A DNA stretch of 64,000 bases, from assembly GCA_000719025.1 (NCBI GenBank), contig JODP01000008.1, forward strand, positions 62,001 through 126,000. The letters run 5' to 3'. The DNA comes from Kineosporia aurantiaca JCM 3230 (lineage in GTDB: Bacteria; Actinomycetota; Actinomycetes; Actinomycetales; Kineosporiaceae). A program made the position numbers and the translations under genes. Position 1 is the stretch's first letter. Every line of letters starts with the position of its first letter. The notes beneath the pieces were generated by a model, which was not told the DNA's origin, did not search any database, and was given only the letters and a program-made list of their open reading frames with translations. Positions 1-8,619 of the stretch are shown here, in pieces.

Positions 1-161
1 CCCTGCTCGACCTGCCGCCGGAGCTGCGGCTCGTGCTCACGGCCATGGTCCTTGACGGTCTTTCGGTCCGGGAGACCTCGATCTTGCTCGCCCTGCCCGA
101 GGGAACCGTGAAGACCCGGGCCCGTCGGGCCCGGATCGCCCTGAGAGAGGCGCTGTCATGA
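1..161 (+). CDS. C-terminal end of an ECF-type sigma factor (5' truncated by the window)
   Basis: The reading frame that opens at base 3 encodes about 52 residues and ends in TGA. The segment has the shape of sigma-70 region 4: a run resembling LPPELR, then a helix-turn-helix with VRETSILLALPEGTVKTRA and an arginine-rich final helix. The TGA overlaps the ATG of the next gene (ATGA), and that gene is a zinc-finger anti-sigma protein, as expected for a sigma/anti-sigma pair. Its target is probably the operon it heads. The N-terminal region 2 lies outside the window, so the subfamily cannot be assigned. Confidence 0.8.
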   Translation, partial: LLDLPPELRLVLTAMVLDGLSVRETSILLALPEGTVKTRARRARIALREALS

Positions 162-943
162 CCCATCCGGCTGCCATCCTGATCACCCGTTACGCCACCG
201 GGGAACGGTCGGTGGACGACGCGACGGTGTGGGCCCTGGAGGCCCACCTCGAATCGTGCGCGGCCTGCCGTTCGGTGCTGGCCGACGCCACCGGACCGGA
301 CGTCCAGGTGCTCATGGACCAGGCGTCCATCGGGATCGGCGCCGGCATTGCCGCCGGTCCGAAGCCGGTACCGGTCAGGACCGGGCGGCGCCGGGTCGCC
401 ACGGCCCGGTTGTGGCCCTGGCCGGCCACCGCCTGCGTGCTCGTGCTGGCGGCGCTGGGGCTGGACCAGATCTCGCCGCACCGTCCGTCCCTGGTCCTGC
501 TCCTTGCCCCGATCGTCCCGCTGATGCCGGTGGCAGCGGTGTGGAACCGGGGTCTGGACCCGGCCTGGGAGCTGCTGGCCTCCGCGGCCCGAGGTGGGCT
601 GGGGTTGCTGCTGCGGCGCACCCTGGCCACGCTGCTCGCCCTGCTACCGGTGCTCACAGTGGCCGGGCTGGCGAGCGGTCACTCGCCGGCGGTGTGGCTC
701 CTGCCCTGCCTGGCTCTGACCGTCGGCAGCCTGCTCCTGGGGCACCTGCTGGGCGGCGTGGACCGGGCCGCGCTGACCCTGAGCGGAGCCTGGGCGGTCG
801 GCGTCATCCTTCCCAGCCTGATCAGCCGGCATCCGTCGGCGGTTTTCGCCGCCGACAACCGGATCTGGTGGGCGGCGCTGACTCTTGCCCTCGTCGCGAC
901 TCTCGGCACGCGACTGCGGACTCTCGGCGGCTTCGTCCACTGA
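158..943 (+). CDS. Zinc-finger (zf-HC2 type) anti-sigma membrane protein
   Basis: A 261-residue protein whose N-terminus carries the HxxxCxxC anti-sigma zinc motif (HLESCAAC, about residues 29-36). An Arg-rich linker and about five to six hydrophobic segments between residues 85 and 255 follow. Proteins of this build bind the cognate sigma factor in the cytoplasm and are held in the membrane. The start overlaps the stop of the sigma gene, which supports co-translation. The ABC exporter genes follow 46 bp downstream and are likely in the same transcript. What signal releases the sigma factor cannot be read from the sequence. Confidence 0.8.
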   Translation: MTHPAAILITRYATGERSVDDATVWALEAHLESCAACRSVLADATGPDVQVLMDQASIGIGAGIAAGPKPVPVRTGRRRVATARLWPWPATACVLVLAALGLDQISPHRPSLVLLLAPIVPLMPVAAVWNRGLDPAWELLASAARGGLGLLLRRTLATLLALLPVLTVAGLASGHSPAVWLLPCLALTVGSLLLGHLLGGVDRAALTLSGAWAVGVILPSLISRHPSAVFAADNRIWWAALTLALVATLGTRLRTLGGFVH

Positions 944-989
944 CCCACCCCGGCCGCCCCCAAACGTCCCTCATTATCTGGAGAAACCT

Positions 990-1793
990 ATGCGTACCGT
1001 CCGAGCGTCCGAAATCGCCCCACAGACCCATCAATGGTCCGTCGAGGCCCGGGAACTGACCGTCAAGGCGGGCCGGTACACCGCCATCAACGGCATCGAC
1101 CTGACGCTGGGCACCGGCGTGCACGGCCTGCTCGGCCCCAACGGCGCCGGGAAGACCACGCTGATGCGCTGCCTGGCCACCGTGATCGCGCCCGCCGGGG
1201 GACGGCTGGACGTGCTCGGGTCGGACGTGACCGGCGGCGCCCAGCAACTACGGGAGACTCGCCGCGGACTGGGCTACCTGCCCCAGGCCTTCGGCTACTA
1301 CCCACGCTTCACCGTTCGCGAGTTCGTCGAGTATTTGGCCTGGCTGAAGGAAATGCCCGCCCAGAACATCCCGGGGGCCGTGCAACGCGCGATCGACCGC
1401 GTCGGCCTCACCGTCAAGGCCGACGCGAAACTGAAGACCCTCTCGGGTGGCATGCTGCGCCGCGCCGGAATTGCCCAGGCCATCGTCAACGACCCCGAAG
1501 TCCTGCTGCTCGACGAACCCACCGTGGGCCTGGACCCCGAGCAGCGCCTGGACTTCCGCGAGCTCCTGCGGACCCTCGGCGCCGAAAGCTGCCTCCTGGT
1601 CTCGACGCACCTGGTCGAGGACGTAGCCGCCGCCTGCACCGACGTCGTGATGCTGAGCGAGGGCCGGGTGGCCTGGACCGGGACCCCTCAGGAACTCGCG
1701 GCAGCCGGGGCCGACGGGGCGCCCGGCGACAGCGCGACCGAACGCGGCTACGCCACCGTGCTGCAGCACCACCGTCGGCAGGTAGCACCATGA
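990..1793 (+). CDS. ABC transporter ATP-binding protein
   Basis: 267-residue nucleotide-binding subunit. Walker A (GPNGAGKTT) lies at about residues 49-57, the signature LSGGM and Walker B (LLLDEP) follow, and the H-loop is in STHL. The frame stays open upstream to 885, but ATG 990 was chosen because it follows the anti-sigma stop and starts at a normal distance before the conserved domain. It overlaps the following permease gene by 4 bp (ATGA). With two dissimilar permeases downstream it should form an exporter of the ABC-2 kind. The substrate is unknown. Confidence 0.88.
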   Translation: MRTVRASEIAPQTHQWSVEARELTVKAGRYTAINGIDLTLGTGVHGLLGPNGAGKTTLMRCLATVIAPAGGRLDVLGSDVTGGAQQLRETRRGLGYLPQAFGYYPRFTVREFVEYLAWLKEMPAQNIPGAVQRAIDRVGLTVKADAKLKTLSGGMLRRAGIAQAIVNDPEVLLLDEPTVGLDPEQRLDFRELLRTLGAESCLLVSTHLVEDVAAACTDVVMLSEGRVAWTGTPQELAAAGADGAPGDSATERGYATVLQHHRRQVAP

Positions 1794-2383
1794 GGTGGGC
1801 CACGCTCTACGCCCGGTCCCGGCAGGTGCCCCGCCAGTTGGGTACTGCGTTCGCCGCCGCGGCGGTGGTGTGCCTGCTGTGGGCCTCGTTCAGCCACTCG
1901 CCGACCGTCGACCTCCGCCTGGCACTGGTCGCGCTCATGATGGTCTCGGCCGCGTGCGGCCTGACCCTGGGCACGGTGGATGAGCAACTGGAACGCACCG
2001 CGTCGGTGAACTGGCCGGCCCGCCGGGCCCTGCACCTGCTGCTCGCGCTCGGGGTGCTGGTGCTCGTGGTCCTCGGCACGCAGCTCGTCCTAGCGCATTT
2101 CGGCCCCCTGGCGATCGTGCTGCGTGACGCCGTCGGCTTGCTCGGCCTGACCGCCCTGGGCGCCACCCTGATCGGCTCCGAGCTGTCCTGGCTCGGATCG
2201 GTTGTCTGGACCCTGGCCTGCATCCTTCCTTTCGCTCAGCCGAGCTCGAAAATGCCCGCCCAGATCGCTATGTGGCCGGTGCAACCGGCCGACGCCACCG
2301 CCGCGCTGCTCAGCGCGGCTGCCCTGGCCCTGGCCGGGGGCCTGGCCTACACCTTTCACGGATGCCCGGAGCGTGCCGCATGA
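1790..2383 (+). CDS. ABC transporter membrane subunit, small
   Basis: 197 residues with about six predicted membrane segments and no soluble domain. ATG 1790 overlaps the stop of the ATPase gene, and its own stop overlaps the ATG of the next permease, so the three genes look translationally coupled. I do not recognise a named family; the assignment rests on hydrophobic pattern and position. It most likely pairs with the larger permease downstream to form the channel of the exporter. Because the upstream genes encode a sigma factor and its membrane anti-sigma, the transporter may respond to an envelope or peptide stress. Confidence 0.7.
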   Translation: MRWATLYARSRQVPRQLGTAFAAAAVVCLLWASFSHSPTVDLRLALVALMMVSAACGLTLGTVDEQLERTASVNWPARRALHLLLALGVLVLVVLGTQLVLAHFGPLAIVLRDAVGLLGLTALGATLIGSELSWLGSVVWTLACILPFAQPSSKMPAQIAMWPVQPADATAALLSAAALALAGGLAYTFHGCPERAA

Positions 2384-3816
2384 CCTACCTGAACACTTCC
2401 TTGAACACTTACCTGAACCGGATTCTCGCGATCGAACTGCGCCGCTCCGGCGTCCTGCGCGTCGCCTTCTTGCTGGCGGTGCCCACGATCGGCGTGATGC
2501 TCGTCCCCAGTTCCCGATCGGTCTTCGACGGCCTATGGATGCAGCTCGCCGTCACGGTGCGCTCCCTGATGCAGCTGGCCCTTCCCCTGGCCGTCGGCGG
2601 TGGCGCTTGGCTCGGGATGCAGGAGCACCGCCACCATCTGGGCGAACTCCTGGACAGCACCCCGAAATCGCCCGCTCAGCGCGTCTTCCCGCGGGCCTTC
2701 AACCTGGCCGGACTGGCGGCGGCGTCCTACCTGATCGCCGTGGCCGTGGGCTTGCCGGCTGTGCTGGGCACGGCCAGCTACTTCCCGGCCGCGGTGCTGC
2801 CGATCACGGCGGTGGGCGTGCTTTCGCTGGTTGCCGCCGGGCTACTGGGCATGGCGGCCGGCCGGGCGGTGCCCCGGCTGATCATCGTCCCCGTACTGGT
2901 GCTGGTGACGGCGGGGCTCGCCGGGATCCTCCCCACGATCGTGCACGACGAACAGTCCTTCGGCACCGGCCCGGACCGGTACTCCAGCACCCTGTGGCTG
3001 AGCCCGATCTGGACCTTCGGAGCCCAGGACTTCACTACCCTGACCAGCCGGGTCAGTCTGCTCCAGGTCGTCCTGACGGGGAGCCTGGCCATCACCGGGC
3101 TTCTCCTCACCTTCGTCCGCCGGCGCTTCGTGCTGCCGGCCCTGGTCCCGGCCGGCGCCGGGGTGGCCCTGGCGATGATTCTGCTGCCGGCCTCGGGTGG
3201 GGCCGCCTTGGCCACGGACGCCGGAGCGGTCGTTCTGCACTGCACCGACCACGGTCCCCAGGTCTGCGTCACTCAGGTACACGCCTTCGAACTGGACCAG
3301 GTGGCGGCAGCTGCCCAGCCCGTCCTCACCGGCCTGGCCCAGATCCCCGGTGCCCCGAAACGAGCGACCGAGATCCAGACCCTCGACGGAGACCTGAATC
3401 AGAATCCTCTCGCCAAGGGTCGTTCCGGCACCATCTATTTCGGCGATCCGAACACGACCTACCTCACGAACGGGAAGTTCGGTGCGAAGGCGTTCCAGCA
3501 GGCACTCGTGGACGGGGCGTTCACGCCCCCGTGCGACGCCGATGGTGTGCTCGAAGGGGGGGCCAACGTGGTCGGAGCCTGGCTGGCGGGAGCGACCTCG
3601 ATGCTCGACCCGGACCCCGAGGGGGACGGGAACTACGGCACCCGCGGCATCACCCTCTGGTCGGGGGAGGATGTGGCCCAGTTCAACCGCGCCATCACGG
3701 GTCTGGAGGCACTGCCCACCGCGCGCCAGAAAGCCATGGTGGCCCGGGCCTGGAAGGGGGTCCAGGCCTGCCGTCCGGGCGCAATGAAGCAGATCCTGGC
3801 CCTCGGCAACCTTTAA
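2380..3816 (+). CDS. ABC transporter permease with a large C-terminal extracytoplasmic domain
   Basis: 478 residues. The first roughly 300 hold about six membrane segments in an ABC-2 permease arrangement. After a last hydrophobic stretch (around residues 248-285) the chain continues for about 190 soluble residues, including a C-x-n-C pair (HCTDHGPQVC). Start at ATG 2380 overlaps the preceding stop. The outside domain is unusual for an ABC-2 permease and could capture substrate or sense a ligand. A long open frame in another phase (2202-3869) is only a high-GC shadow. This gene closes the operon. Confidence 0.75.
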   Translation: MTYLNTSLNTYLNRILAIELRRSGVLRVAFLLAVPTIGVMLVPSSRSVFDGLWMQLAVTVRSLMQLALPLAVGGGAWLGMQEHRHHLGELLDSTPKSPAQRVFPRAFNLAGLAAASYLIAVAVGLPAVLGTASYFPAAVLPITAVGVLSLVAAGLLGMAAGRAVPRLIIVPVLVLVTAGLAGILPTIVHDEQSFGTGPDRYSSTLWLSPIWTFGAQDFTTLTSRVSLLQVVLTGSLAITGLLLTFVRRRFVLPALVPAGAGVALAMILLPASGGAALATDAGAVVLHCTDHGPQVCVTQVHAFELDQVAAAAQPVLTGLAQIPGAPKRATEIQTLDGDLNQNPLAKGRSGTIYFGDPNTTYLTNGKFGAKAFQQALVDGAFTPPCDADGVLEGGANVVGAWLAGATSMLDPDPEGDGNYGTRGITLWSGEDVAQFNRAITGLEALPTARQKAMVARAWKGVQACRPGAMKQILALGNL

Positions 3817-4132
3817 CAGTCGCCGCATCTGGTCCAAGGGCGGCGGCCTGTGGGTGCGGACGGCAATAGGGCCAGCGCCACGTTGCCTGACATGGCTACC
3901 GTACTGGCGGTGTTCGAGGGCGTTCGCTTCATGGCCACCTCTCGGTCAGCTCGATCCAGGTGAGGTCGTCGGGAAGGACAGCCTGGCGAACAATGAGAAC
4001 CACTGCATTAGCGGAGAATCGCCTGCCGGTAATCGAACTCGCTGGAATCGGCCCGGGAATCGCTGTCGAAACGGGCCTTGGCGCCGAACGAGATGACGTC
4101 AATGCCTGATCGGTGCCGGAGGTGCGCCCCGG
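3817..4132. other. Intergenic stretch with a possible CaiB/BaiF fragment
   Basis: No convincing complete gene. On the plus strand, 3993-4109 encodes a 38-residue frame (ATG start) containing VIELAGIGPG followed by TGLGAE. This resembles the N-terminal nucleotide-binding segment of CaiB/BaiF CoA-transferases (typically VVELAGIGPGPFAAMLLADLGAD), so it may be a relic of such a gene. The match is short and the rest of the family is absent. Confidence 0.3.
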
Positions 4133-4636
4133 TCAGACCTCCGCGGGACACGGTTCGCACACGGCCCGGTCGCACAGTCGGCACAGCCGTCGCATGGTGT
4201 CGACGCCATCCGAGGCGGTGGTGGCCAGCAGCGGCCTAACCAGCTCAGCCAAGACGTGGACATCGGGTTCGCGCAACTCGGACAGGAATGTGGCGACGGC
4301 ATCCTCCCGGGCCACTGCGAGCCGCCGTTCGGCCTCCCGGCCCTGGCTGGTGGGTTCCAGCCGCAGGGTCCTCCCGAAGCCCGTCTCCCGCAGGATCCAT
4401 CCCCGTTCGATCAGGCGGTCGACCAACCGCACCGCGCCCGGATGGGACAGGCCGAGGACCCGGCGTAGCTCCTCGATGCTCAGACCCGGGTCGGCGACGA
4501 TGGCCACCAGGGCGGCGGGGGCGCTACCGGAGAGACCCGTTGACCCTTCGGTCGCCTCCCGGACGACGTCGGCCATCGCGATGGCCCACGCTGCCAGGAC
4601 ATTGCGGTCGCGCCGCTCCTCTTGCACGATATGCAT
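4133..4636 (-). CDS. MarR-family transcriptional regulator with a C-terminal cysteine cluster
   Basis: 167 residues with a winged helix: LSIEELRRVLGLSHPGAVRLVDRL (helix-turn-helix, about residues 53-76), then the wing including GWILRE. The last 20 residues carry CRLCDRAVCEPC, a possible metal or redox site that simple MarR proteins lack. It is divergent from a DMT-family transporter that begins 47 bp away, so it probably controls that gene and itself. If the cysteines bind metal, the regulator may respond to it; that is inference only. Confidence 0.8.
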   Translation of the reverse strand: MHIVQEERRDRNVLAAWAIAMADVVREATEGSTGLSGSAPAALVAIVADPGLSIEELRRVLGLSHPGAVRLVDRLIERGWILRETGFGRTLRLEPTSQGREAERRLAVAREDAVATFLSELREPDVHVLAELVRPLLATTASDGVDTMRRLCRLCDRAVCEPCPAEV

Positions 4637-4683
4637 GGCTCATATTAGCTGGCGGCAGTGGCCATCAACCTCACCTCATCCTC

Positions 4684-5553
4684 GTGACCGTCCTGCTGGC
4701 CCTGACGTCCTCCCTGCTCTGGGGTGTGGCCGATTTCCTGGGCGGAAAGGTCTCCCAACGTGCCAGCACCCTCTCGGTGGTGCTGATCTCGCAGTCGGCC
4801 GGGTTGCTCTTGGCTCTGGTCACCGCCGCTGCGTCCCAGACGTTCTCGGCGCCCATCGGCTATCTACCGTGGGCGGCCGGTGCGGGTCTGGCCGGCGCGG
4901 GTGCCGCCCTCCTCTTCTACCGCGCTCTGGCCGTCGGGACGATGAGCATCGTGGCGCCGCTGGCTGCTCTCGGCGTGATTGTGCCGGTGGTGATCGGCCT
5001 CTTCGGTGGGAACCTGCCGTCGGTCCTGAGTCTGGCGGGCATCGTGATCGCCATCTGCGGGGTCGTGACCACAGCGGGCGTCGGTAGTTCCGGCCCTCGC
5101 TCGAGCGGGCACACCCAGTCGATCCTTCTCGCCATCGGCGCTGCCGCCGGATTCGGCCTGCTCCAGTACGCCATCTCTGGCGGCTCCCGATAGTCCACGG
5201 TGATGACCATGGTCGGTATGCGCGCCACGTCGGTCCCGGTCCTGGCCATCACCGCCTACCTGGCCCTGCGCTCCCCGGCCGGCCCCCTGACGGAGGACGA
5301 TCATCCAGCCCTGACCTCTGGCCAGTTCGCCCTGGTGGCGGTGATCGGACTCTTTGACGTCAGCGCCAATTTGCTGTTCGCCAACGCCACTGTTTCGGGG
5401 TCGCTGGCCGTCGTCGCGGTGCTCGGTTCCCTCTATCCAGCCGCCACTGTGCTGCTCGCCAGAATCGTCAATGGCGAACGGATGTCTCACGTTCAGAACG
5501 TCGGAGTGCTCGCCGCGATCACCGGCGTCGCGCTGATCTCCCTCGGATCATGA
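4684..5553 (+). pseudogene. DMT/EamA-family transporter interrupted by an in-frame amber codon
   Basis: One continuous frame from GTG 4684 to the stop ending at 5553 encodes about 288 residues with around ten hydrophobic segments, the full length of an EamA-type permease. It is broken by a single TAG at 5191-5193 between GGSR and STVMTM. Both halves read as good membrane protein and stay in the same frame, so there is no indel. A one-base change such as TAC to TAG explains it. The options are a recent pseudogene, amber read-through, or a sequencing error. The divergent MarR gene is intact. Confidence 0.75.
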
Positions 5554-5689
5554 CGTGCGAGACCCCAGCCAAGGAGCGTTCGGGTCAAGAATCGGCGACT
5601 ATCCGAAAGGGCGGTGGGCGTACCCGTAAGAGACCGGCAGGGCAGAGGGCCTACCCCGGTGATGGCCGGGTAAGTCCGTTGACGGACCG

Positions 5690-5965
5690 GCCCGGCCATC
5701 GAACCACGTTCACCGAGCTAATCCCGCAATTCACCCGCCATCATGCGCCAAAAACCGTCCTGGCCAAGTTCAATTCTGGCCTAGATCGCGCTGATCCTGG
5801 TCGGCCCGCCCGTCGGCTGCCCGACCCCATGAATGCCGGAAAACGCCGTGCAGATCCTGGGGGTGGACGACTTCACCCTGCGGCGGGGCCACAACTACGG
5901 CACCGTGCTGATCGACCTCTACACCCCTCGCCCGCTCGACCTGCTCCCGGACCGGGAGACCGAAA
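5690..5965 (+). pseudogene. Decayed ISL3-family transposase fragment
   Basis: Two short frames recall ISL3 transposases. Around 5700-5750 the frame reads HRTTFTELIPQFTRHHA, like the segment before the catalytic core. From about 5845 another frame reads LGVDDFTLRRGHNYGTV and then DRETET, the highly conserved region around the first catalytic aspartate. The two parts are out of frame and the rest of the gene is missing. No terminal inverted repeats were recognised. This is an insertion scar between the broken DMT gene and the FAD enzyme. Confidence 0.65.
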
Positions 5966-6078
5966 CCTGCAGCAAATCGGTGATTTCACGGGACGCCGCT
6001 GTCCCCGTTCTGCTCCGCTCATCGCAACCGCCGGGGCGGATCGCAATCGGTCTGGGATCGCCGCCTGAGCCTCGGCCG

Positions 6079-7497
6079 TCAACGAGTCACGCGGGCTGCT
6101 TCGTTGACGGTGACGGCCCTGGCCAGAAGATCAGGGTCGGCCAGCGTGGCCGGGTGGCGCAGCATGAAGGTGACGTAGTTGAACGCCCGCGCTATGTCTG
6201 CGTCAAGGACGGTGGCGGCCGTGATCTGATTCATGGCCCATCGCTGTTGCCGGATGTCCTCGGGGACCTGCGCGCCGGACTCGGCGTCGAGGCGGGCGGT
6301 GTCGCCCCCGGCCGAGATCGCCCAGGCAGCGTCCACCACCACCTGCTGCAGGTCGAAGAAGGCGTGAGCGGCCTGGTCGAGGTCGGCGTCACTGCCGAGA
6401 TACGCAGCCAGGCAGGACGCGTGCAGGGCGGCTGAGCTCATTCCCTGGCCGTAGACCGGGTTGAAGGACGCGACGGCGTCTCCCATGCTGACCAGGCGGG
6501 CCGGAAAACGGCTCAGACCGGAGAAGTGACGCCGTCGGCTCTCGGCCTGGTGGTAGGTCACCACGCCACCTCGCACCGCGCCGGCAGTGACCTCCGCGAA
6601 GATCTCGGGCAGCTGGGCACAGGCCGAACGGAACTCCTCCATGGTCCGGCCGGGCCGGTTGTCGCCGTACCCCATCAGCATGACCAGCCACTGCTGGCCC
6701 TCGATCGCGTTCGCGGCGGCGACCGAGACGCCATGGGACGGATAGTCCGGGGTGAAAAGCTCCAGGACACCGGAGATTTTCAGTTCGGCGGTCGTCTCCG
6801 GCCGGTCGAACCGCGCGGACGCGTAGTTGATCGGGGCTTCCAGCCGTTCCAGCCGGGGCACGTCGTAACCGGCGTCCCCCAGCCAGTGGGACAGCCTGCT
6901 GGAGCGTCCCATCGCGTCCACCACAAAGTCGGCCTGAAGCACCTGTTCGTCCCCGTCGGCCCGGGTCGTCGTGACGTAGCGGACGGCGCTCACCTCGTCG
7001 TCCCGGTACTGCAGCCCGCTCGCCCGTGCCTTCAGCACGGAGACGTTGGGGATGGACGTGATGTGCTGACGGATCAAGGTTTCCAACAAGGGACGCCCGA
7101 TGGCCAGCAGGTGGTGATCCTCCCCGTCCGCCGCCAGCGGCACCCCGTTGACCGCGGTCAGCGCCTGGTCAGGTCCGACCAGAGACGCCCCGCGATCCTG
7201 GGCGTCCTTCGTGATTCCCGGAACCCAGCGTTCAAGCCATTGGTGACCAGCGGGCAGCAGCGTGTGCACCTGGCGGTCCTGAGGCACGCCGGTCCGGGGT
7301 CCGGGGTCCACCGGGAGGTCGTCGGGCTCGATGATGACGACCCGCCGGGCCCGGTCCGAGAGCACCCGCGCCGCCAGCAGCCCGGCGATGCTGCCGCCCA
7401 GCACACAGGCGGTGTCGAAGTGCACTGCAGCATCGGCGGGCGGACCGGCCTGGACCAGCTCCTGGAAGAGGGCAACCGGAGAATTCATGAGCGTCAC
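6079..7497 (-). CDS. FAD-dependent monooxygenase/oxidoreductase
   Basis: 472 residues with an N-terminal dinucleotide fold (VLGGSIAGLLAARVL, about residues 31-45) and the second FAD motif MGDAVASFNPVYGQGM near residue 335. This is the p-hydroxybenzoate-hydroxylase/halogenase-like fold. The central part is an alpha/beta substrate domain. No tryptophan-halogenase WxWxIP motif is visible, so hydroxylation or epoxidation of an unknown small molecule is more likely. The gene is divergent from an AraC regulator 116 bp away, which probably controls it. Confidence 0.8.
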   Translation of the reverse strand: MTLMNSPVALFQELVQAGPPADAAVHFDTACVLGGSIAGLLAARVLSDRARRVVIIEPDDLPVDPGPRTGVPQDRQVHTLLPAGHQWLERWVPGITKDAQDRGASLVGPDQALTAVNGVPLAADGEDHHLLAIGRPLLETLIRQHITSIPNVSVLKARASGLQYRDDEVSAVRYVTTTRADGDEQVLQADFVVDAMGRSSRLSHWLGDAGYDVPRLERLEAPINYASARFDRPETTAELKISGVLELFTPDYPSHGVSVAAANAIEGQQWLVMLMGYGDNRPGRTMEEFRSACAQLPEIFAEVTAGAVRGGVVTYHQAESRRRHFSGLSRFPARLVSMGDAVASFNPVYGQGMSSAALHASCLAAYLGSDADLDQAAHAFFDLQQVVVDAAWAISAGGDTARLDAESGAQVPEDIRQQRWAMNQITAATVLDADIARAFNYVTFMLRHPATLADPDLLARAVTVNEAARVTR

Positions 7498-7613
7498 TGT
7501 GGCGGGGCGGATCCCGCGCGGTCTTGTGTCACCCGGCCGTCCGATTTGTACTTCCGTGCCATCGCTACGGGCCCTCGGAGCCGGACCGCTCGCCGCGGTC
7601 GTAGCCTTTCGCC

Positions 7614-8594
7614 ATGGAGAAGGCTCTGGGTGCCTCGGTGTGGCAGGTGGCCGGCACCTCCGCGCCCGTGCTGGACATCGCCGTGCCCTACGCCGACGAG
7701 AACCGTAACCAGGCGCTGCTCAGCGAATGGCAGCGTCAGGTGGGGGAGTCCTTGCCGGCGCCCCCGCTGAGTCTGCCGCGCCACAGCGAAGGCACCTACC
7801 GGGTGCGGATCCGAGCCCAGAGGGTCGCTGACCTCGTGGTTGAGGACCAGCACAGTGACGCGGTCGCCGGGGGCACCGGGGGTGCGAACGGGCACCTTGA
7901 GGACCGGATCGTCACCCACATCACGCTGCGCGGCGAGTGGCGGTTCGCCGCCCGTAACCAGCAGGCGCGGGCCGCGGCGGGCACCTTGTGCATGCGCTGG
8001 AACGAGAAGCCCTGGACCTTCGAGGTCGCCCGGAACACCCGGGCGGTCGCCGTGGCCGTACCGTTGAGCGCTATCTGTTTCCCGGCCAACACCCTCGCCG
8101 TCTCCGCCGAGCAGTCCTCGCCCGCCGCCCGATTGCTGCTCGCCCAGTTGCGCCTGTTCGCGGAGGTGTCGGACGACCTGGGACCGGCTGCCGCCGCAGC
8201 CGCCCGCGACGCGACCATCCAGCTGTTCCAGGGGCTGGTCGACGACCAGGTCGTCGACGACGACGCTTTCGCCCCGGCCCTGCTCAAGGCGGCCATGACC
8301 TACATCGAGGACCGGCTGCTGGTCGATCCCGATCTGAATCCCCAGGCCATCGCCTCGGCCCTGCACGTGTCGGTACGCACCCTCTACCGGGCATTCGGCC
8401 AGCAGGCCCCGTCCTCGGTGATGGCGTACGTGCGGCAACGGCGTCTCGAGCGGGCCCGGGCGGAGCTGATCTCGACCCGTCTGAGCGTGTCGGAAATGGC
8501 CGCCCGCTGGCACTTCGCCGACGGTAGCCACTTCGTCAAGGCGTACAGGAAGCACTTCGACGAAACCCCCACCGCCAGCCGGCGGCACCGATGA
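7614..8594 (+). CDS. AraC-family transcriptional regulator
   Basis: 326 residues. The C-terminal 100 form the double helix-turn-helix of AraC/XylS proteins: IASALHVSVRTLYRAFGQ in the first, then RLSVSEMAARWHFADGSHFVKAYRKHF in the second. The N-terminal 200 residues resemble the AraC-binding-like cupin domain that senses a ligand. It is divergent from the FAD monooxygenase at 7497, its likely target. Its end lies directly against the truncated ABC exporter, so a deletion may have joined unrelated genes. Confidence 0.85.
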   Translation: MEKALGASVWQVAGTSAPVLDIAVPYADENRNQALLSEWQRQVGESLPAPPLSLPRHSEGTYRVRIRAQRVADLVVEDQHSDAVAGGTGGANGHLEDRIVTHITLRGEWRFAARNQQARAAAGTLCMRWNEKPWTFEVARNTRAVAVAVPLSAICFPANTLAVSAEQSSPAARLLLAQLRLFAEVSDDLGPAAAAAARDATIQLFQGLVDDQVVDDDAFAPALLKAAMTYIEDRLLVDPDLNPQAIASALHVSVRTLYRAFGQQAPSSVMAYVRQRRLERARAELISTRLSVSEMAARWHFADGSHFVKAYRKHFDETPTASRRHR

Positions 8595-8619
8595 GCCGAA
8601 GGATCTGTCTCGCCGGTCG

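Noticed and set aside
2202..3869. 555-residue plus-strand frame
   Set aside because: Shadow of the ABC permease gene; Arg/Pro/Gly-rich with no domain.
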